A stretch of DNA of 64,000 bases from Physella acuta (lineage: Eukaryota; Mollusca; Gastropoda; Physidae): NCBI RefSeq assembly GCF_028476545.1, contig NW_026731872.1:310001-374000 (forward strand), read 5' to 3'. Positions 56,701-64,000 of the stretch are shown piece by piece; positions within the stretch are counted from its first letter, which is position 1; each line of letters starts with the position of its first letter. The notes beneath the pieces were generated by a model. The model searched no databases, was not told the DNA's origin, and worked only from the letters and a program-made list of their open reading frames with translations. A program made the position numbers and the translations under genes.

Positions 56701-59084
56701 CAAGTCAGTTCAATTTCAGGTCAGTCAGGTCCATGTCAGCTAAAACACACAAGTCAGTTCAATCCATGTCAGCTAAAACACACAGTTCAATCCATGTCAG
56801 CTGACACAAACAATACCCTAATCAAATCTGCTTACAACTATGTCATTAACATTAAGCAACTCCTGCTAAAAGCATACATCTAAACACAAAACAAAGTTTA
56901 AAATACATCTGAAAAGCTCTTAATGCAGAAAATTGTTTTTAAATGAAAAAAAAGTAAAGTGCAGCTTAACTATTTATATTAAAATAATGATTGTAAAAAT
57001 AATTATTGTAACTTTTACTTTTTCCCAGTAAACAAAAGCCTGAACAAATAATTTTTACCTTCTTTGAGTAGCGCATCTCTTTCTGCTTGGTCTATCTCAT
57101 CCAAACCATCATTATCATGTGCATCATCATCTTCATCATCGCTGCCAATTTGCCTGCGAGATTTCTTGTGTGGAACATCACTGCCAGAATCAGAATCAGA
57201 GCCAGAAGCTTTCCTTCGCCCTGAGACAAACCAATCAAGGTTTACCATGTACTTTACAGAAGTCGATGTGTCACAAAATAGTGTTCAAGCACATTTATAA
57301 TACATTTAGGCTAATATATGCTCAACTCAAAGAATGTGAGACTTACTAGTTGATGAGGCCTGGCTGACAACACTACTGGCTCGGCTACCTACAAGTAATA
57401 TAAGAATCATTTAGTGATAAATTAAAGCTTGTGTTTGCTTAGTGCTGAGTACTGATTAGTGCTGCTCCTACCTGCTCTACTGCTGTGGGCAGATCCACTT
57501 TTATGGCTTCCACTCTTCTGACTTCTGGCGGGACTAGCACTCCCACTTCTTGCACTACCTGCAGGGCTTGCACTCCTGTGGCTACCTGCAGGGCTTGCAC
57601 TCCTGTGGCTACCTGCAGGGCTACCACTCCTGTGGCTACCTGCAGGGCTACCACTCCTGTGGCTACCTGCAGGGCTACCACTCCTGTGGCTACCTGCAGG
57701 GCTACCACTCCTGTGGCTACCCGCAGGGCTACCACTCCTGTGGCTACCCACAGGGCTACCACTCCTGTGGCTACCTGCAGGGCTTGCACTCCTGTGGCTA
57801 CCTGCAGGGCTTGCACTCCTGTGGCTACCTGCAGGGCTTGCACTCCTGTGGCTACCTGCAGGGCTACCACTCCTGTGGCTACCTGCAGGGCTACCACTCC
57901 TGTGGCTACCTGCTGGGCTACCACTCCTGTGGCTACCTGCAGGGCTACCACTCCTGTGGCTACCTGCAGGGCTACCACTCCTGTGGCTACCTGCAGGGCT
58001 ACCACTCCTGTGGCTACCTGCTGGACTTTCACTCCTAAATGAACAAAAATAAAACATTTAATCTAACAATCACTAGAAAAGCTTAAGAACAAGATTTTAA
58101 TAAAAATTTTTTACTAATCCACATCTTTACTTTCACACTTAGCAATGTGTTCAACTATCCTCATTTAAAGTACCTATGGCTTTCAGCAGGACTTCCTGAT
58201 CTGTGGCTACCTGCTGGACTGCCTGGTGCACTTCCTGCTGGACTGGCCGGTGCACTATCTGCTGGACTGGCTGGTGCACTATCCGCTGGACTACCAGGTG
58301 CACTACCTGCTGGACTACCAGGTGCACTACCTGCTGGACTGCCACTCCTACTTCTGTGACTACCTGCTGGACTGCCCGGTGCACTACCAGGTGCACTACC
58401 TGCTGGACTGCCACTCCTACTCCTGTGACTCCCCACTGGACTTCCTAAATATTAAACAAATAATTAATTAAAACTGAAATATAAACATGGCTGTAAATTT
58501 CTTGGCATGTAATTTTTTACTAATTAAAATAAAAATCGGTAAAATAAAAATCAACAGACACAATTTCATTATATTACACCAGTGAAGTAGAAGAGATAAC
58601 AAAAAAGGAGCTTGCCTATTGGGCTTCTGTCACTGTCTGCTGGGCTTCCACTTCTCTGACTGCCTGCAGGACTGGCACTCCTGTGGCTCCCTGCAGGACT
58701 ACCACTTCCCTGGCTGCCTGCAGGACTTGCGCTCCTATTGCTGCCTGCAGGGCTGACACTCCTGTGGCTCCCTGCAGGACTACCACTTCTGTTGCTGCCA
58801 GGACTTTGTGCTGGGCTTGATGCTCTACTGCTTGCTGCTTCATCATTGGAGTTCTAGGAAAAAAGATTTTCTTCATTAGATCTCTAAAAAAATCTCTACA
58901 ACTAGACTACATCCCACATCTACTACTGAAGTCTATAAAAATGTAACCCCAAAATCGTGTTAATAAAGTGTAACTAGTTCCAAAAACAAACTATAGAATC
59001 TACTATTGAAAATTAGTTCACATAATTTATATTTCTATAAGAAAGATGATAGATTCTACTCACTTCGTTTTCAGAATCAGCCAT
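41560..59084 (-). CDS. LEO1: LEO1, PAF1 complex subunit (complete gene)
   Basis: LEO1 is a nuclear subunit of the PAF1 complex, which travels with RNA polymerase II and promotes histone modification and elongation. Fourteen coding exons give about 822 residues (human LEO1 666): 59064-59084, 58616-58853, 58174-58444, 57472-58034, 57347-57388, 57059-57220, 56523-56641, 55459-55601, 55072-55275, 54208-54342, 53981-54116, 53619-53805, 52388-52470 and 41560-41724. Phases agree throughout. The extra length comes from a Ser/Pro/Gly repeat region in exons 2-4. The first exon is only MADSENE. Intron 2 has a GC donor (AG|gcaagc). Confidence 0.95.
41725..51463. repeat. 9.7-kb minisatellite grown from the LEO1 exon 14 acceptor
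   Basis: Hundreds of units: a 41-bp form with gagacaaacaaatgggtgg and tacattcacatttctctagt, and a 23-bp form lacking the first part. On the minus strand the unit ends TTTGTTTGTCTCC before ACTAG, so it copies the polypyrimidine tract of the true acceptor (TTTGTCTCCAG) but not the exon itself. Blocks of units are duplicated at larger scale (see findings). Plus-strand ORFs reading WIHSHFSS are by-products. Confidence 0.96.
51464..52387. repeat. 32-bp minisatellite with duplicated donors at LEO1 exon 13
   Basis: About 29 units with the core aacttacctcatcacttaat. On the minus strand each repeats ATTAAGTGATGAG, the last 12 nt of exon 13 plus one base, followed by the donor gtaagttggcc. The array abuts the 9.7-kb array directly at about 51463. 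Confidence 0.95.
52388..52470 (-). CDS. LEO1: LEO1 exon 13
   Basis: It encodes [20 protein letters not shown] then RILSDE, equivalent to ARIYSSDSDEGSEED and LTSDEEGE of human LEO1. It ends in phase 0 at AGTGATGAG|gtaagt. This donor is copied into about 29 units of the array that follows. Confidence 0.92.
52471..53618. other. LEO1 intron 12 with a 58-bp minisatellite and a SINE
   Basis: The first 490 nt are AT-rich unique sequence. Then from about 52965 to 53365 come seven copies of a 58-bp unit with aaatgtaagtcacactgtgt and ggatttagtactttaggtag. The SINE at 53375 follows. The array is mid-intron and not attached to either splice site. Confidence 0.85.
53375..53590 (+). mobile_element. tRNA-derived SINE in LEO1 intron
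   Basis: The head has GGTCTGATGATAGAGCG (A-box-like), CTCAAAAGTCT and GGGTTTGGATCC (B-box-like). It then has TCCACTCAGCTCTGATGAG, CTGACTCAAGTC and the tail GTGAACTCTACTTCATCTGC. Related copies are at 10318 (minus), 25857 (tail only) and 15148 (head only). Boundaries are approximate. Confidence 0.75.
53619..55275 (-). CDS. LEO1: LEO1 exons 9-12: conserved core
   Basis: Exons 55072-55275, 54208-54342, 53981-54116 and 53619-53805. They encode [90 protein letters not shown] and [16 protein letters not shown], all with close human counterparts. This is the part of LEO1 that binds PAF1 and chromatin. The region ends [20 protein letters not shown] then [11 protein letters not shown]. Confidence 0.95.
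54343..54866. repeat. 31-bp minisatellite with duplicated acceptors at LEO1 exon 10
   Basis: About 17 units. On the minus strand each contains GATGTATTCCAG followed by CATGTCCTTACA, the acceptor and first 11-12 nt of exon 54208-54342. It joins directly to the array that begins at the other end of the intron. Confidence 0.95.
54867..55071. repeat. 21-bp minisatellite with donor-like units at LEO1 exon 9
   Basis: About ten units with the core cacaccatccactcacctga. On the minus strand they read GGTGTGGTCAG|gtgagtgg, a partial copy of the exon end (TGGTCAG...) and of its gtgagtgg donor. With the preceding array it makes up the whole of this 729-nt intron. Confidence 0.9.
55459..57388 (-). CDS. 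LEO1: LEO1 exons 5-8: acidic linker and start of the conserved core
   Basis: Exons 57347-57388, 57059-57220, 56523-56641 and 55459-55601. They encode [36 protein letters not shown], then [20 protein letters not shown], which matches MDLFGGADDISS of human LEO1, and [16 protein letters not shown] and [13 protein letters not shown], which match RIEVEIPKVNTDLG and [13 protein letters not shown]. The intron between the last two exons carries a retrotransposon fragment. Confidence 0.93.
55602..55660. repeat. Short duplication of the LEO1 exon 8 acceptor
   Basis: One full and one partial extra copy of a 37-nt unit. On the minus strand it holds ATATTTTGTCTAG followed by GGTGTTATTGATGA, the acceptor and first 14 nt of exon 55459-55601. 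It may represent an early step in array formation. Confidence 0.9.
55710..56481 (+). mobile_element. 3' end of a non-LTR retrotransposon with 13-bp target duplication
   Basis: A heavily 5'-truncated LINE. The ORF from about 55710 encodes [20 protein letters not shown] (just after the RT active site), then [66 protein letters not shown] and TWRR. An in-frame TGA at 56381 cuts the last 30 codons, after which the same frame runs on to a TAA at 56468. The end gtcaagtaag is a short repeat as in RTE-type elements. Both sides carry cataatcaatgcc (55697-55709 and 56482-56494). The exact clade is uncertain. It lies in the LEO1 intron between exons 56523 and 55459, opposite to the gene. Confidence 0.9.
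56642..56805. repeat. ~63-bp repeat with duplicated acceptors at LEO1 exon 7
   Basis: Two long and two shortened extra copies. On the minus strand each has GTGTGTTTTAG followed by CTGACATGGACCTGACTGAC or its start, the acceptor and up to about 25 nt of exon 56523-56641 (one base different: GGACCTG for GGATCTG). Confidence 0.92.
56806..57058. other. LEO1 intron remainder
   Basis: AT-rich unique sequence between the acceptor duplication and exon 57059. Nothing else is visible. Confidence 0.5.
57472..59084 (-). CDS. LEO1: LEO1 exons 1-4: SPAGSHRSG repeat region
   Basis: Exon 1 ends after MADSENE. Exons 2, 3 and 4 encode about 357 residues of SP-containing repeats. Exon 4 has about 17 copies of a 9-residue (27-bp) unit, SPAGSHRSG with SPAGSHRSA variants. 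Exon 3 has [12 protein letters not shown] and SPADSAPA variants. Exon 2 has SPAGSN, SPAGSQ and SPAGSH variants. Vertebrate LEO1 has an acidic, serine-rich disordered N-terminus at this place; here the region is basic and serine-rich with many SP sites, so still likely disordered and phosphorylated. The repeat is free of stops on both strands in several frames, which creates large false ORFs. Confidence 0.88.
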
Positions 59085-60006
59085 TTTAAAACAGGAAAAA
59101 CTAAAACGAAAGAAAGAAACGTTAGTCTAAACACCAAAAACAAAAAGAATCAAAATATAATAACGCAATACAAATTTCTGTTACACTGCTTCGTAATAAA
59201 AACGTAAAAAATAATAATTAAATAATTCACAACACAATATTACGAGGATTACTGAGGCGATGTGTGACGAAGAATAGTGGTGCTCAGAAAGTGTGACGAC
59301 ACTTTCTTTTTTAAAAGTTTGAAACTGAATTTTAACTGGTAGGCTATTTTAAATTTTAAAAACTTTTTTTTGCAAATTGCTAGAATCTAGATCTAAATAA
59401 TGAGAGGGGGGGTGTATCAATCTTTTTTAAATGTGTGACGCCGTTTATGGACTATCCCCAACCATAATACCGACAACTTCTATTTATTTTATATTTGTGA
59501 ATGTCATGTTTTCTTTGTTATTATTTTAAAATATTTTGGTTGTTAGCGTTTACTTTTTCATCGTGACCCATGACCTTTTCTCTAGTATACTCTAACTATC
59601 TATTTTAAAGTATTTAAAAGTAGCAGTAACTTGTAAGATTGATATTAATTTAGATTTCTACTAGTCTAGATCTAGAATTAATCAATTAAAGTAACACACA
59701 GTGAATTTTTTCATTACAACAAGTGGCGACTTTAGGTACGTAAAATTAAAATCGCCCGCGACTAGATCTACTAGTAAAAAAAAAAGTAATGTGAAAAACA
59801 GGTGACTGACACACTGCCTTAACTAAACTTAACTTCCTTCGACCTTCAGACTTAAATTTTAATAATTAATTAATTATTACACTTTTATAGGAGGATTTTA
59901 GTCTTGAAATTTACAAACCTGTTTCAAAGTTTCATTTATGTACCTGTTTTTAAACAATAGAATTAAAACTTTTCAGTAATAAATGAAGACTAGCGATGTT
60001 TCCAAC
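59085..60006. other. LEO1 upstream region (5' UTR and promoter side)
   Basis: It should hold the LEO1 transcription start and possibly a shared promoter with the divergent CEBPZOS-like gene 3.6 kb away. I cannot define a promoter motif. The sequence is AT-rich with tctagatctaga words near 59385 and 59660. Confidence 0.4.
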
Positions 60007-60234
60007 CAGTGTTTCTTCCAGACTTTTTTCTCCGGGGGGGGGGGGGGGGGGGCACTTGAAATTTTCAGGGGGGCGGTAAACTTTCTTCGGGGGGGGGGGG
60101 GGCGGACACTGTTAAAAGTATATATTTTCTATATAAATTATATAAATTTCATTTCGTTCGGGGGGGGGGGGGGGGGGGGGGTGTAAAAAAATTTCGCCCC
60201 CCCCCCCCCGACGATATGCCTGGAAGAAACTCTG
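60007..60234. mobile_element. hAT-type MITE, copy 2
   Basis: A 228-bp copy of the element at 27520, in the same orientation. Its ends are CAGTGTTTCTTCCAG and, on the other strand, CAGAGTTTCTTCCAG. A perfect 8-bp duplication, tttccaac, flanks it (59999-60006 and 60235-60242). It shares the AT-rich middle (aaaagtatatattttctata) and the G and C runs with copy 1; differences are mainly in homopolymer lengths. Confidence 0.92.
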
Positions 60235-61256
60235 TTTCCAACAGATGCAACAATGCTCATTTACTATAGAATATAGATCTAGTAATTGTTAACTATAGTA
60301 GCCATCTTGTTTAAGTTTTTTTTTGTAAACTTATTTATAGCGATTCAGGGGAAGCCACTCTATTTTACAAATGGCTGTTGTTTATATAGCAAATCTTGCT
60401 CGCAAACACTGCTGTTTAAAGTTAATTTCTGGCCTATATTGATATATTTAGCCATTGAGTTAGGTTTATTATTCATTTATCTATAATATTTGACACAAAT
60501 ATATCACAATATACTTCTATTAAAGCCTTGACAATGAGTTAACTTTTTCGTACATTACTAGCCGCAGGCGATTTTACGTACCTAAAACGATAGATTACCT
60601 ATAGGATAGCCCGACTTATAGACTAACTACTACTACTAGTACTTACTAAGTAGTACTATGACTACTGTCTATCTAGTCACAATCTAGTAATTTTACAATA
60701 CCTAGAGTGACCTAGACTAGACCTATTAAACTAATATTCTGAAAGTAGGCCTACTAAGTAGTAGTGAGTAGGCCTATTTAGTATTTAATAAAAGTCACAT
60801 ACACTCACATACATTAAATTTAAAAAAAGACATTGGATTACAACAACAAAACAGTACAGTACATGAGAAATATTATTACTTTATTACAGTAGGTGAGTAG
60901 GATATGCCTACCCTACAGTCTTACATATTCACATAACATTTTAATAATGTTTGTAATATAAATAAGTTTAATTATTAAAAAACTTACTAGGTTTCTATGT
61001 CTAGTTAAAAAAAACAATTTTAAAATTTTTGGCATAGGGTCATCCAGCCATAAATTTTGACATGCTTTTTTAAATTTGGATTATTTTTACCTCCCATCGT
61101 CACAAACAGCCGTCCCCCTAAAATGATGTTATACAGTAACCACCAAGCTCTTTCGAAATTGCAGTTTTATTTTAAAACATCAACTTTTTTCTAAAATATA
61201 TCCAAGCTTGTTGGTCAACATTAAGTGTATTAATCAATTTCTCAAAACCAGTCTTT
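60235..61256. other. Intergenic AT-rich sequence
   Basis: No gene or clear repeat. Around 60620-60790 there are short palindromic words of the ctactagtacttactaagta type. Confidence 0.5.
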
Positions 61257-61497
61257 AATAAAATACTTAAAAAAAACTTTTTTAAAAACCACGTTTTTCT
61301 TGTGGACTAAAAAGAAGAAAATAACTATTTACATACATTTGATGACAAAAAACGTGGGTCGGGCAGATGGGTCGGGAAATTTGATGGTGAACGTACCCAC
61401 GTTTTTTGTCATCAAATGTATGTAAATAGTTATTTTCTACTTTTTAGTCCACAAGAAAAACGTGGTTTTTAAAAAAGTTTTTTTTAAGTATTTTATT
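61257..61497. repeat. Foldback inverted repeat, ~103-nt arms
   Basis: The left arm (61257-61359) and right arm (61395-61497) are nearly perfect reverse complements, separated by a 35-nt spacer. Landmarks are aaaaaccacgtttttcttgt on the left against acaagaaaaacgtggttttt on the right, and catttgatgacaaaaaacgt against acgttttttgtcatcaaatg. The arms end near aaaatactt/aagtatttt. This may be a foldback transposon or a recent inverted duplication. Confidence 0.9.
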
Positions 61498-61988
61498 TTC
61501 TCCTTTTTAGTCCGTTGCTACACATGAAAAACGTGGTTTTTAAAAAGTTTTTTATATAGTTTATTTTCTACTTTATCTAATCACTTGATTAAGTATGACT
61601 TGACTAAGTGTTTTTAAATACACGGACTAAAAAAATCTTGAGCGACCGATACGCTTTAAACAGAGAAAGGGTGTAATTTACGTTGCTGGCGTGGAGATCT
61701 ACTCACGAATCACGTGATCAAATCTCCCATAAACAAACAAATAAACGCGAAGCTGAGTTAAGGAAAAACGTGTTTATGTGTATTTTAGCATGCCCAGCGT
61801 ACCAACCATGTCACCGTTAACAATGTGTTACCGTGTCCGTTCTCCTTTTTAGTCCGTTGCTACACATAAAAAACGTGGTTTTTTAAAAAGTTTTTTTTAA
61901 GTATTTTATTTTCTCCTTTTTAGTCCGTTGCTACACATGAAAAACGTGGTTTTTAAAAAAGTGTTTATAAATACACGGACTAAAAATC
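61498..61988. repeat. Partial copies of the foldback arm
   Basis: The segment with tttttagtccgttgctacac and gaaaaacgtggtttttaaaa recurs three times (about 61497-61560, 61843-61900 and 61912-61965). These copies resemble the right arm but with a different middle (gttgctacac). A cttgagcgacc word at about 61637 recurs at 61988, next to the tRNA-like sequence. Confidence 0.75.
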
Positions 61989-62060
61989 TTGAGCGACCAG
62001 GATTCGAACCTGGGTTGTCGCGGCCACAACGCGAAGTACTAACCACTATACGATCACGGC
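61989..62060 (-). pseudogene. tRNA-His-like pseudogene or SINE head
   Basis: On the minus strand it begins GCCGTGATCGTATAGTGG, the usual animal tRNA-His start. The anticodon arm is TCGCG-TTGTGGC-CGCGA (anticodon GTG) and the T arm CCAGG-TTCGAAT-CCTGG, both with full 5-bp stems. A and B boxes look intact. The 3' half of the acceptor stem (TCGCTCA) does not pair with GCCGTGA, where a functional gene would have TCACGGC. It is therefore probably a tRNA pseudogene or the head of a tRNA-derived repeat. Confidence 0.75.
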
Positions 62061-62649
62061 CAGCGCGCTCACATCGATTGGGGCCGAAGTAACTGTGTCA
62101 ATAGGCCTCGAGTCTTGTCGGTATCTTTAGAAATCATGTCCTCAATTTTATGGTCCTTGGGGCGTAATTAAATTAAGCTAATTACGGTCACTAATTGCTA
62201 GTTTTTATGATTGCATCTGAAATTGTTAGGCGAAAGTAGCATGCATGCCAAATTTCAGGTCTCTAGAGCAATCAGAAGTGGGCTAATTTTCGATGTCAAT
62301 TTTAACAACAAACATCCAAACAACCAAACAAACAAACAAACGCGAAGCTGAGTTAAGAAAAAGTTTTAAAAACAGGAAATAATGTCTAAAATTAAGTTAC
62401 TAACATTATTTTTTTTAATGCAAAAGTGTTTCGTCACTCTTTTCTGAATTCTCAACCAACCCCCACCCCACTCATCACAAAATATTTTTATTTATAATAT
62501 AAACATAGCACACCCTAATTGTCCTGAATGATGAAATGTATAATATATTTTTTATTAAACAATTATAATTATAGTAACATTGCACTTGGGGGTGGGAAAG
62601 GCTAATAGTGTTTTTCTAAGAATCAAAATATTTCTAAATTTTATTCCAG
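62061..62649. other. Intergenic repeat-like sequence upstream of CEBPZOS exon
   Basis: At about 62240-62350 the plus strand has atgcatgccaaatttcaggt, gtctctagagcaatcagaag and an aaacaaacaaacgcgaagct tail. The last also occurs near 61730, so this is a dispersed repeat end. No gene is seen. A non-coding first exon of the downstream gene may lie here or further left. Confidence 0.5.
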
Positions 62650-62650
62650 A

Positions 62651-63269
62651 ATGAAGCGTGTATTACCATCTTCCAATTCTAAATCCTGGACTAATGTAAA
62701 ATTAGGCGTTAAAATTCTAATTTTGTTGGAAGCTGGTTGTTTTGTAGGCTCTTATCTGGTGTGGCGCAAGATGAACAGAGATCAAGGTGAGTCTAAGATT
62801 ATCATGTACCGCAAAATTATTGGGTTTTTAAACCACTTTAGAACTTATCATGTTAAATATATATAACAGACGACTACCCCTCATATTTACTTTTTAAGGC
62901 ACCCCACACTGCTCTAAAAGATGACAAAAATGTTGAGATTTTAATACAAATCACATTCACGTATAAATAGCTCTTCACATCTTCATTAGAATCTGTTATC
63001 TAAACATTATATATGGTCAAAAGGAAAAAAATGTAAGCCAGTTATGTCATGTTGTCCATTCAACTTCTTGTATGGTGTCAAGTGTGTGTGCACCGAGACT
63101 AATTTGTCAAAGTGTGTACACTCTACTCCACCTAGACCATTTTGTTTATATTAACCAGTGAATTTTCCCTCCAGTTCTGGCATGTAAAATGTTGTGATCT
63201 GTCTTTAAATTTACCTTTCTCCAGATTTTAGGTTTAAAATCTACCAGAGGTCGCCAGCTGCTCTTGACT
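62651..63269 (+). CDS. CEBPZOS: CEBPZOS-like small membrane protein (5' part, two exons)
   Basis: CEBPZOS is a short protein of about 80 residues in vertebrates, reported as mitochondrial. Exon 62651-62786 follows a ttattccag acceptor one base before the ATG and encodes MKRVLPSSNSKSW, then KLGVKILILLEAGCFVGSYL (a membrane segment), then VWRKMNRDQ. Exon 63225-63269 completes QDFRFKIYQRSPAALD. Human CEBPZOS has the same layout: a helix with VAELVGVFGAYFLF, then KMHTSQDFRQTM. The first exon ends in phase 1 at AG|gtgagt and the second in phase 1 at gtaagt. The C-terminal exon lies beyond the window. Confidence 0.82.
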
Positions 63270-63645
63270 GTAAGTACACATGTACGGTCTAGCTTTAGCT
63301 ACTGTATTTTCTTTTTACCTTAATTGGTGTCTTGGGATATTTTATCTAGCCATAATATTTTTTTCTGTGGTATTTTGTTCTAATTACAGTTGCTTTTCTT
63401 GTTATATTTTGTTCTAGCCTCAATCATTCAATGGGGTTTTTTGTGTGTGCTATTTTTACTGTGCTAATTTTCAAGAATGATTCAACTTTCAAGCCAGTTT
63501 TTCTTATATTTTTTTTTATGATTGTGTTATGGGTGATGTTTTTAAACTTGGTGGCTTTAAAATAAACCATGTTTAACATGTCGGTACTGGTAACTTACAA
63601 GAGCATTTTTGTTTTTTATTTAAGGATTCTTGCAGTAACAAGTTT
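63270..63645. other. CEBPZOS intron, unique part
   Basis: T-rich intron sequence without recognisable elements. Confidence 0.5.
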
Positions 63646-64000
63646 TTAATATTTAGCCATATAAACACTAGAGTTTAATATTTAGCCACATGTACACTAG
63701 AGTTTAATATTTAGCCACTTGTACACTAGAGTTTAATATTTAGCCACATGTGGAGCTTAATATTTAGCCACATGTACACTAGAGTTTAATATTTAGCCAC
63801 ATGTGGAGCTTAATAGTTAGCCACATGTACACTAGAGTTTAATATTTAGCCACATGTACACTAGAGTTAAATATTTAGCCACATGTACACTAGAGTTAAA
63901 TATTTAGCCACATGTACACTAGAGTTTAATATTTAGCCACATGTACACTAGAGTTAAATATTTAGCCACATGTACACTAGAGTTAAATATTTAGCCACAT
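63646..64000. repeat. 29-bp minisatellite in the CEBPZOS intron, cut by window edge
   Basis: About twelve units with the core gtttaatatttagccacatg, some shortened to end at gtggagct. It continues past position 64000. By analogy with the other arrays it may lead to the next exon, which cannot be seen here. Confidence 0.93.

Noticed and set aside
57485-58471. Plus-strand ORFs reading ATTPVATCR or YLQGYHSCG opposite LEO1 exons 3 and 4
   Set aside because: Antisense translations of the SPAGSHRSG repeat; the minus strand has correct splice phases and LEO1 context.
61989-62060. Functional tRNA-His gene
   Set aside because: The acceptor stem does not pair (GCCGTGA against TCGCTCA).

Overview
The window reads as nuclear DNA of an animal, most likely a heterobranch (pulmonate-type) gastropod. 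It is AT-rich, its genes are split into many small exons with GT-AG introns, and introns are packed with minisatellites and transposon debris. Words of the ctagatctagat type recur, which I associate with freshwater snail genomes; that species-level point is inference. No bacterial, CRISPR or operon-like feature is present.

Three genes can be recognised. (1) Positions 1-30518, minus strand: the 5' part of an usherin (USH2A) ortholog, about 33 coding exons and about 1990 residues. The order is signal peptide, LamG-like domain, laminin N-terminal domain, ten laminin-EGF modules, four FN3 domains, two laminin G domains and the start of the second FN3 series, which leaves the window at position 1. 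Every exon junction I placed keeps the reading frame. (2) Positions 41560-59084, minus strand: a complete LEO1 gene (PAF1 complex), 14 coding exons and about 822 residues, with a Ser/Pro/Gly/His/Arg repeat region in place of the acidic N-terminus of vertebrates. (3) Positions 62651-63269, plus strand: the first two coding exons of a CEBPZOS-like small membrane protein, running off the right edge. LEO1 and CEBPZOS are head to head. A possible further plus-strand gene start lies at 39250.

Between USH2A and LEO1 sit low-complexity sequence, a 5'-truncated Tx1-type LINE (about 32936-37295) inserted in an AT microsatellite, and two large tandem arrays. Other mobile DNA includes two hAT-type MITE copies with 8-bp target duplications (27520 and 60007), a short non-LTR retrotransposon 3' end with a 13-bp target duplication in a LEO1 intron, several tRNA-derived SINE pieces, a foldback repeat and a tRNA-His-like pseudogene.

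The most unusual feature is that a dozen or so minisatellites are not placed at random. They begin at splice junctions, and in most cases each unit carries a copy of the exon edge together with its donor or acceptor site. Some introns, such as the 10.7-kb last intron of LEO1, consist almost wholly of two arrays grown inward from the two splice sites. A pair of phase-matched laminin-G exons in USH2A looks like a mutually exclusive pair.
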